Assembly (NCBI RefSeq): GCF_041080625.1
Contig: NZ_CP163518.1
Coordinates: forward strand, 10,905,501-10,969,500
Direction of reading: 5' to 3'
DNA length: 64,000 nt
Origin: Streptomyces sp. CG1
GTDB taxonomy: Bacteria; Actinomycetota; Actinomycetes; Streptomycetales; Streptomycetaceae
The notes under the pieces: generated by a model
What the model was told of the DNA's origin: nothing
Seen by the model: the letters and a program-made list of their open reading frames with translations, nothing else
Databases searched by the model: none
In this document: positions 35,051 to 41,849 of the stretch, one piece after another
Layout of the letters: every line of letters starts with the position of its first letter
How positions within the stretch are numbered: position 1 is the stretch's first letter
Position numbers and translations under genes: made by a program

Positions 35051-38000
35051 ATGACGAGAATCGTCCATCACCCGCCGGGCAAGGATCGGCCACGCAGTGC
35101 GCCTATGGCGACACTGGAGGCGAGACGGGCGTGGCGCCGGGGCAGGCGGTTCTTCCTGGGCCACTGGCACCATCTGACCATCCGGCTGGAGGCTCGACGC
35201 AACACCACCCGCCCCAAGAACTGGCGCAGATGGTGGTCGTACACCAACCTGAACCGGGTTGTGTGGCTGACGCTCTTGATCTTGCTTCTCGCCTGGGCCG
35301 CTGAGGGTCTCTGGATCCTGTTCACCCACCACACGACCCCTTTCGAGGAGTGGCGGAAGAGGGCGAGCACCGGGTTCGACTCCGTCCTCCGCTTTGTCGG
35401 TCCGCTCCTCGCCGCTTCGGTCGCCGCAGCGATGTTCCTGTTCTTCTGGTATCACTGGACCAAGCGGCGCTACCTCACCAAGGCACGCAGGCATCCCCGC
35501 ACATTGGTGCGCACCGCCGGGCCGGACATCTCCGAGATCGTGGGCCGCGAGGAGCTCGCCCGGGTGATCGTCCAGCGGCTGCGCCAGCGCGACACCCGCA
35601 GGCCCTATCTGCTCGTCGGCGGTGTCGGCACAGGCAAGACCGCAGTCCTGGTACGGCTCACCGAACTCTTGGCCCGGCAGCATGCTGTTCCCGTCCCGAT
35701 CCGGTTGCGGGACGCCACCGGAAGCGATCTGAACTTCGAGCGCATGGCCAGGCAGCGCTTCGCCGAGGAGGCTCCCCAGGGCATTCTGGCGCGCACCAAG
35801 AACGACCGGATCTGGCAGCAACTGCTCGCCGACGACAAGGTGGTCGTCATCGCCGACGGCCTGGAAGAGGCGGTGCTCGACGAGAGGTTCCAGGAAGACC
35901 GGGACAACATCATCCGCAAGGCCATCGAGCGTGCCCACGAGGAGAAGTTGCCGCTCGTCATTGCGTCCAGGCCGCACAGCCCGCTGGAGAACACCCCCGC
36001 CGCGATCGTGGAGCTGGAGCCGCTGAGCGAGGAGGAGGCGCTGCGCTTCGTCAAGGCCTGGGTCCCCGAGACGGACGAACGCCGGGTCGACTGGATCGTG
36101 GAGACCGCGGAGGTCACAGAATCGCCCATCTACCTGCAGATTGCCCGCGAACTGCACCACCACGGCGACCTGGAACGCGACCGTCCGCGCGACGACGCTG
36201 ACCGGCTGGACACTCGCAGCTGGGACCGTGGCACGCTGCGGTTGTGGCTGCTGGAGACATGGGGCCGTGCCGTGCGCGAGGGCCGGCTGCGCGAGGACGT
36301 CGAGCTGAGCCCCCAGGAACGTGCCGACACCCTCGAAGTGGTCTCCGCTCTCGCGTGCATCGGACTGCTCCAGGACAGCCTGGAGGTCGGCTTCGCCGAG
36401 CTGATGGACAGTGACGTCCACCCCAATCCGACGCGGCGGACATGGGCCCGGGCGGACCACCTGTGGACCAAGGCACGCCGTTTCGACCGGTACGGCAAAC
36501 GCGGGAACACCTTTTCGGAGTGGCACCGGGAACAGATCTGGAACACCCTCTGCGACCATCTGAGCCCCGAGGAGAAGAAGCATCTGCGCGAGGGCAACAT
36601 GGGCCAGTGCCAGACCACGCTCTCCCGCTTCGCAGCCAACGCGAACAAGCTCCAGCTGGTGGACAGCTTCGAGAAGAGGGTCCGCTTCCCGCACAGCATC
36701 ATCCAGGCCTACTTCGGCTTCCGCATGCTGCACCACCTCGGGGAGCGCGGCGCCGGCGAGCTGATCCAGCAGGCACTGCAGCCGCCGGGCCCCAGTCGTG
36801 AGCTGCTCATCGCCCTGGTGCTGCTCTCCCGCCGCCGGGCGGCGGAGCTGTCGGCCAAGGGCGGCAGCGTCGGGGCCGAGCTGCAGAAGTACAGGGCCGA
36901 GCTGGCACGGCAGGCTCCGGTGTACGGCCGGCCCCTGGCCGACGGGCTCTTCTCGGCCGCGAACCGCCGCACGGACGACCCCAAGGCCCTCGACCTGTAC
37001 GGGGCGGCCCTGGAGATCGACAGCGTGGAGATCCGGCCGCGGCGGCTGAGCGACATCGTAGAGAAGGTGCACGGCCGCTGGTCGGACATCAAGGGCGACC
37101 GTCGCACCGTGGAGGAGGCGAAGCTCAGACTGATCAAGCAGCTCGGCACGGCACTGCGCGCGGCCTCCGGCAAGACCGACACCATGCTGCTCTACGACCG
37201 TCTCTTCCATATCGGCAAGGCGGAGCCCTCGTATTCCGTGCGCCTTGCCGCCGCCCAGGAGTTCGGGAGCGGCGGAACCGCGGCGTTCGCCGTGATCCGC
37301 GAGAAGATCGGCCTGAACACCGACCCCATCAAGGAGTACGACAAGAAGGTCCGCGAGCTGAGGGCCCGCAGAAGGAAGCAGGACCAGGACTGGGCCGAGG
37401 GGATGCGGAACGCGATGACCGCCCGCGCGTCCTCACGGAGCAAGTCGGCCGCAGAGATCGAACGGCTGCAGGAGCGCCGGAAGCAGACCAAGCAGCAGTA
37501 CCGGAAGGAGCACATCGAGCTGTCCAGGGAGTTCGTGATGCGGGCTTGGATGATCCCCATGCTCCTGGGCTCCGTCGACGACGCCCACCGCGACGAGGCC
37601 CGCGAACGCCTCACCAAGTGGCTGCGCCACCTCGATCCGAAACGCGGCACCCCCGACCTGCCGCTCGCCTTGGAGGCCGCACTGGCCCAGGGCTTCAAGT
37701 TCGCAGCCAACCGGCGCAAACGCCACCCCTACTCGTACCCGGGCAGCCGAGCCGATCTGATCCGGCAGGCGGAGACCGTGCTGCAGCAGTCCCGGTGCTG
37801 GTACACGCAGCTGACGCTGCTTCAGGCGCTATGTCTGTGGGAGCTTCCGGACAGTGCCGGCCGACGCGAACGGGACGCGGACAGCGCGGTACGGCGGGAG
37901 GTCGACCGCGACGGGTCGCCCGAAGCGTCGCGGGCGATCGGCGGAACCAGCGCGGTGCAGACGGTGCAGCGCTGGCTATCCATGGCGGGCACGGTGAACA

Positions 38001-38623
38001 CCCCGCCGGGTGCGTCCGGTGCGAACGGTGACAAGCCCCGGCGGACACTGCATCCGTTCGTCGCCGAGGCGGGCGATCTGGTGGCCCTGGCCCTGGAGAC
38101 CGGGCAGCCGGAGCGTTTCCTCTGGATCGACGAGAAGACCGTCACCGACAGCATAGGCTCGCGCACCGGACACAACCAGGGCTACCGCAAGCACAATCTG
38201 TGGATCCCGCCCTCCGTCGGATGGAGCACCCTCGACGGACGCGCCCAGCGCCTCGTCGCCGATGTGCTGCTCATGCTGAACCTGATCGAACGGGACGGGT
38301 ATCCGGAGGAGGTCGAGGAGCGCATGGCCCGCGCCGAGCGCCCTGACATGCCGCTCCCGCCCTGCATCTGTACGAGCCGTGAGCCACTGCGGGCGGGCCT
38401 GAGGCCTGGAACATCCGCCGCGCCCGCACCGGGCACCACCTGTCTGCCGGACTGCAAGTTCCAGCTCTGCCCGTACCCGCCGCGGGGCGCGGTGCCCCGG
38501 GGCGAGGTCCGTGAGCCCTTCTGCCGTCAGCAGCAGGTGTTGTTGCCAGGACCCATGCGCCGCTGGTTTCCCAGAGTGGTGCACAGAAAGACGCCCCCCC
38601 TGGGTCAGCATGCGCGTCCGTGA
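35051..38623 (+). CDS. Membrane-anchored NACHT/STAND-type NTPase
   Basis: A 1190-residue protein. Two transmembrane helices near the N-terminus (about residues 70-92 and 113-135: VVWLTLLILLLAWAAEGLWI and FVGPLLAASVAAAMFLFFW) put the rest in the cytosol. A P-loop NTPase follows, Walker A GGVGTGKTAVL near residue 190 and Walker B VVVIADGLEEA near 275, then LPLVIASRPHSPLENT, in the NACHT/STAND layout. The last 750 residues are helical with a charged coiled-coil zone (ELRARRRKQDQDW to QERRKQTKQQYRK) and a Cys-rich tail, without a named sensor repeat. ATG at 35051 after GGAGAG. Probably a signal-sensing switch for the neighbouring lipid enzymes; this is inference. Confidence 0.75.
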   Translation: MTRIVHHPPGKDRPRSAPMATLEARRAWRRGRRFFLGHWHHLTIRLEARRNTTRPKNWRRWWSYTNLNRVVWLTLLILLLAWAAEGLWILFTHHTTPFEEWRKRASTGFDSVLRFVGPLLAASVAAAMFLFFWYHWTKRRYLTKARRHPRTLVRTAGPDISEIVGREELARVIVQRLRQRDTRRPYLLVGGVGTGKTAVLVRLTELLARQHAVPVPIRLRDATGSDLNFERMARQRFAEEAPQGILARTKNDRIWQQLLADDKVVVIADGLEEAVLDERFQEDRDNIIRKAIERAHEEKLPLVIASRPHSPLENTPAAIVELEPLSEEEALRFVKAWVPETDERRVDWIVETAEVTESPIYLQIARELHHHGDLERDRPRDDADRLDTRSWDRGTLRLWLLETWGRAVREGRLREDVELSPQERADTLEVVSALACIGLLQDSLEVGFAELMDSDVHPNPTRRTWARADHLWTKARRFDRYGKRGNTFSEWHREQIWNTLCDHLSPEEKKHLREGNMGQCQTTLSRFAANANKLQLVDSFEKRVRFPHSIIQAYFGFRMLHHLGERGAGELIQQALQPPGPSRELLIALVLLSRRRAAELSAKGGSVGAELQKYRAELARQAPVYGRPLADGLFSAANRRTDDPKALDLYGAALEIDSVEIRPRRLSDIVEKVHGRWSDIKGDRRTVEEAKLRLIKQLGTALRAASGKTDTMLLYDRLFHIGKAEPSYSVRLAAAQEFGSGGTAAFAVIREKIGLNTDPIKEYDKKVRELRARRRKQDQDWAEGMRNAMTARASSRSKSAAEIERLQERRKQTKQQYRKEHIELSREFVMRAWMIPMLLGSVDDAHRDEARERLTKWLRHLDPKRGTPDLPLALEAALAQGFKFAANRRKRHPYSYPGSRADLIRQAETVLQQSRCWYTQLTLLQALCLWELPDSAGRRERDADSAVRREVDRDGSPEASRAIGGTSAVQTVQRWLSMAGTVNTPPGASGANGDKPRRTLHPFVAEAGDLVALALETGQPERFLWIDEKTVTDSIGSRTGHNQGYRKHNLWIPPSVGWSTLDGRAQRLVADVLLMLNLIERDGYPEEVEERMARAERPDMPLPPCICTSREPLRAGLRPGTSAAPAPGTTCLPDCKFQLCPYPPRGAVPRGEVREPFCRQQQVLLPGPMRRWFPRVVHRKTPPLGQHARP

Positions 38624-38719
38624 ACTGGACCGTTTCTGGGACGCGATGGCCGGGCGCACGCGGGGCTAGCAAGCCATTCTTCCTCCCGGGCTTGAAGGCG
38701 GTGCACTACCTCTGCACGG

Positions 38720-39469
38720 GTGAGCGGCAGTAAGTGCCGGGCAGCGACTCAACGACGCGGCCCTGGGACGCGTCCTGCTGGAGCGGTGCATCGACCGGCG
38801 CCAGTACGGGACGACCTGCCCACACGGCTGCGGACGGCGTTTTCCGAACTCCGGCCACCTACCGCGCCTGGGTCCGCTTCGCGGGCCCCGGCCCCCTCGC
38901 GCCACCCGACATCAGGGACAACGGGATCCGCAGCATCGGCGTCAAACTCCTCGGCGTCGGCGGCGAGAAGCTGCTCGACGACGAGCGGTGGACCCAAGAC
39001 TTCACGAGCATCAGCGCAGCCGACCGTCACCACGCCCGACGTCGTCGAGAACCTCAGACTCCAACCACACATCTTCGCGGGTACTCCGGTCCTGTACTTC
39101 CTCGACACCCGTCACCCGCACCTCTGCGACATGATCATGCAGGGGCTGTACGCGAAGACCCGGACCAGCCCGCTGGAGGCCCGCTATTGGAGCTGCACAA
39201 CGTACCTCCTCGGGGCGGGCCGGGCCATGCAGTACTCCTTCGTGCCTCGCGACGGGACCCGCAGCCGCGTTCCCTGGCACCCGCCCGACGACTACCTGCA
39301 GCAGGCCCTGGCCGCCGCGCTGCGGGAACGCGACGTCTACTTCGACTTTCTGGTCCAGGAGCAGGCCGACGCCCACCGGATGCCGGTCGAGAACGCGTCC
39401 GTGGTGTGGCCCGAACGTCTTTCGCCGTTCGTGCCGGCGGCCACTCCGAGCCTGTTCCGGCAGGAGTGA
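38720..39469 (+). pseudogene. Catalase-like haem protein (hydroperoxide-metabolising type), frameshifted
   Basis: Two frames alternate. Frame 2 begins VRDDLPTRLRTA; at about 38840 the homology moves to frame 1 as VFRTPATYRAWVRFAGPG, SIGVKLLGVGGEKLLDDERW and TQDFTSISA; at about 39015 it returns to frame 2 as TTPDVVENLRLQPHIF, SPLEARYWSCTTYLLG and PVENASVVWPERLSPFVP. This is the small catalase-like family related to allene oxide synthases. After RQE a TGA stops the frame, yet the next codons (DPTDQLARADRLP) still resemble the family, so the C-terminal part with the haem-ligand Tyr is lost. Broken, unless the lesions are sequencing errors. Confidence 0.65.
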
Positions 39470-39595
39470 GATCCGACGGACCAGTTGGCCCGTGCTGACC
39501 GGCTGCCGACCCGACGCGCACATCAGCACCGCATCTCATATCGTAGGAAGAGGGAGAGAACATTCTCTGGACGCCCCCTTGGAAGGGACGCTGAG

Positions 39596-39985
39596 ATGGA
39601 CGTGCGGACAGCCGCGCGCTGTTCCCTGGCCGTGATCCGACTGGTGAACGGCGCAGCGGCGCTGCTGACCCCGCGAGTGATGGCCCGCCGTCTGGGCGCG
39701 GACCCCGGACAGCCCGCCATGGTCTACGTACTTCGCATGTTCGGTGTGCGCACCGTGGTCATCGGCGCCCAACTCCTGTGCCCCGCGGACGCGGACGACC
39801 TTGACCGGGCGCTGCGGACCGGCACGCTCATCCACGCGAGCGACGTCCTGGCAGCCGCCTGCGCTGGCCGCGAGGGCCTGCTTCCGCGCCGCATGGCCGC
39901 TGTGACCACGGCGATCTCGACGGCCAACGTCGCCCTGACACTCGTCGCCCGGGGGTGGCCGTGTCAGCCGCCGGACGTCCGCTGA
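39596..39985 (+). CDS. Small membrane protein, DUF4267-like
   Basis: A 129-residue hydrophobic protein with about three to four short helices: CSLAVIRLVNGAAALLTPRV, VYVLRMFGVRTVVIGAQLL, HASDVLAAACAGREG and AVTTAISTANVALTLVARG. The pattern of an N-terminal helix followed by an RxFGxR motif is that of DUF4267 proteins, assigned from memory. ATG at 39596 after AAGGGA. It sits between the catalase-like and the dioxygenase genes, all on the + strand. Possible role: membrane partner or quencher in lipid oxidation; unproven. Confidence 0.65.
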   Translation: MDVRTAARCSLAVIRLVNGAAALLTPRVMARRLGADPGQPAMVYVLRMFGVRTVVIGAQLLCPADADDLDRALRTGTLIHASDVLAAACAGREGLLPRRMAAVTTAISTANVALTLVARGWPCQPPDVR

Positions 39986-40034
39986 CGCCGTAGCCGCCGC
40001 GCTCCCGGGACGGGACGCCGGAAGGAATCCCCTC

Positions 40035-41849
40035 ATGAGTACAGCACCACAAGGCCGGGCCCCGTGGTTCGTACAGTTGCACGACAGGCTGGCGGTGGCC
40101 GTCGACCAGAAGGTCGGCTGGCAGCGCTTGCCCAAGCCCCTCGCTCTGCTGACCCTCATCGGCCTGCGGGACAACCTGCGCCGCAAGAACCTCTTCGACA
40201 CCGGCTCCTACCCGTCGTGCAACCTGCCGGACGTCGGCCCCCCGGGCGTGCAAGATCTCACGGGGCGCACGGCCGACGGCACCTACAACGACCTGACCGA
40301 TCCCCGTATGGGCATGGCTCGTTCACGCTTCGGCCGCAACGTGCCGCCGGACCGAGCCTTTCCCGAACCCGAGCCACGCATTCTCTCCCCGAGCCCTCGC
40401 GAGGTGAGCCGGGCCCTGCTGACCCGGCACGCGTTCGTCCCGGCAGAATCCGTCAACACCCTGGTCGCCGCCTGGCTCCAGTTCATGATCAAGGACTGGG
40501 TCAGTCACGGGCAGGGCACCATGGACCGTCCCTGGCACATCGATCTGGCCGACGACGACCCGTGGCCCACGCCACCGATGCTCGTGCCGCGGACCATCCC
40601 GGACCCCACCCGCGCGGACGGGCACGACGGCCTGCCGCCGACCTTCCTCAACGAGAACTCTCCCTGGTGGGACGCGTCCCAACTGTACGGAAACAACCTG
40701 GACGAGCAGCGGTCGCTGCGCACCGGCGAAGGCGGCAGGCTCCGCGTCCCCAACGGCCCACTGTTCCCGGACGACCCGGACAAGGACCCGTCGGGCGTTC
40801 CCGGCTTCTGGCTGGGCCTGGCCATGATGCACATGGTCTTCCTGCGCGAACACAACGCGATCTGCGACGCGTTGCACGACGCCTACCCGGCGTGGCCCGA
40901 CGAGGAGCTCTTCCAACGGGCACGGCTGATCACAGCGGCGCTCATCGCCAAGATCCACACCGTGGAATGGACACCCGCTGTCATCAGCCACCCGACGACC
41001 GTCACCGCCATGCACGCCAACTGGTACGGCTTGCTGGGCGAGCGCCTGCACAAGGTGTTCGGCCGTCTCAGCAGGAGCGAGGTACTCAGCGGCATCGTGG
41101 GCGGGCGCACAGACCACTTCGGCGTCCCGTACTCGCTCACAGAGGAGTTCGTCGCCGTCTACCGTATGCACCCCCTCATCCCCGACGACTGGAGCTTCCG
41201 GTCGGCCGCCGACGACTCGCTCCTGCAGGCGGCCACCTTCGGGGAACTGACAGGGCGGCAGGCGTACGACATCCTCGGCAAGCACTCCCTGACCGACCTG
41301 CTCTACTCCTTCGGCACATCGCACCCGGGCCTGGTGACCCTGCACAATTACCCCCGGTTCCTTCAGAAGTTCCAGCGGCCCGACGGCAAGTTCATGGACC
41401 TCGGGGCCGTCGACATCCTGCGCTCGCGGGAGGTGGGCGTGCCCCGCTACAACGAGTTCCGGCGCCAGCTCCATCTCCTTCCTGCCGAGGATTTCGACAC
41501 CCTCACGGACAACCCCGTCTGGGCCGAGGAACTGCGCCGGGTCTACGACGGGGACATCGAGCGCGTCGACCTCTCGGTGGGCATGTTCGCCGAACCTCGC
41601 CCGAAGGGCTTCGCATTCAGCGACACGGCCTTCCGTGTCTTCGTCCTCATGGCCTCCCGCCGCCTCAACAGCGACCGGTTCCTCACCAGGGACTTCACGC
41701 CGCAGGTGTACACCCGGACCGGCCTGGACTGGATCGAGAACAACACCATGACCAGCGTTTTGCTACGGCACTTCCCGGAGCTTCGGGCGCCGCTGCGGTC
41801 GGTGGACAACGCCTTCGCCCCCTGGTCCGCGGCGGGGGGCCCGCAGTGA
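40035..41849 (+). CDS. Alpha-dioxygenase/cyclooxygenase-type haem peroxidase
   Basis: A 604-residue member of the animal-haem-peroxidase superfamily, closest in layout to fatty-acid alpha-dioxygenases. The catalytic Tyr and proximal His are in VAVYRMHPLIPDD (Tyr376, His379; cyclooxygenases have Tyr-His-Trp-His at this place). Other family marks are WWDASQLYGNN, VFLREHNAICDAL, IHTVEWTPAVI and PRYNEFRRQL. The distal-His motif, Gln-Phe-Met-Ile-His in plants, reads QFMIKDWVSHG here, with Lys153 at the His position. No signal peptide. Expected reaction: stereospecific oxygenation of a fatty acid to a hydroperoxide. ATG after GGAAGG; stop overlaps the patatin gene by four bases. Confidence 0.85.
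   Translation: MSTAPQGRAPWFVQLHDRLAVAVDQKVGWQRLPKPLALLTLIGLRDNLRRKNLFDTGSYPSCNLPDVGPPGVQDLTGRTADGTYNDLTDPRMGMARSRFGRNVPPDRAFPEPEPRILSPSPREVSRALLTRHAFVPAESVNTLVAAWLQFMIKDWVSHGQGTMDRPWHIDLADDDPWPTPPMLVPRTIPDPTRADGHDGLPPTFLNENSPWWDASQLYGNNLDEQRSLRTGEGGRLRVPNGPLFPDDPDKDPSGVPGFWLGLAMMHMVFLREHNAICDALHDAYPAWPDEELFQRARLITAALIAKIHTVEWTPAVISHPTTVTAMHANWYGLLGERLHKVFGRLSRSEVLSGIVGGRTDHFGVPYSLTEEFVAVYRMHPLIPDDWSFRSAADDSLLQAATFGELTGRQAYDILGKHSLTDLLYSFGTSHPGLVTLHNYPRFLQKFQRPDGKFMDLGAVDILRSREVGVPRYNEFRRQLHLLPAEDFDTLTDNPVWAEELRRVYDGDIERVDLSVGMFAEPRPKGFAFSDTAFRVFVLMASRRLNSDRFLTRDFTPQVYTRTGLDWIENNTMTSVLLRHFPELRAPLRSVDNAFAPWSAAGGPQ

Noticed and set aside
34916..37210. Very long antisense open frame (about 760 codons) across the NACHT gene
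   Set aside because: Composition is a mirror of the GC-rich sense gene, there is no SD and no recognisable domain; the sense strand carries clear Walker motifs.
40064..41845. Upstream extension of the patatin frame by about 590 codons through the peroxidase gene
   Set aside because: The extension is out of frame with an obvious haem peroxidase and is Arg/Pro/Ala noise; the GTG at 41846 overlapping the peroxidase stop is the natural start.
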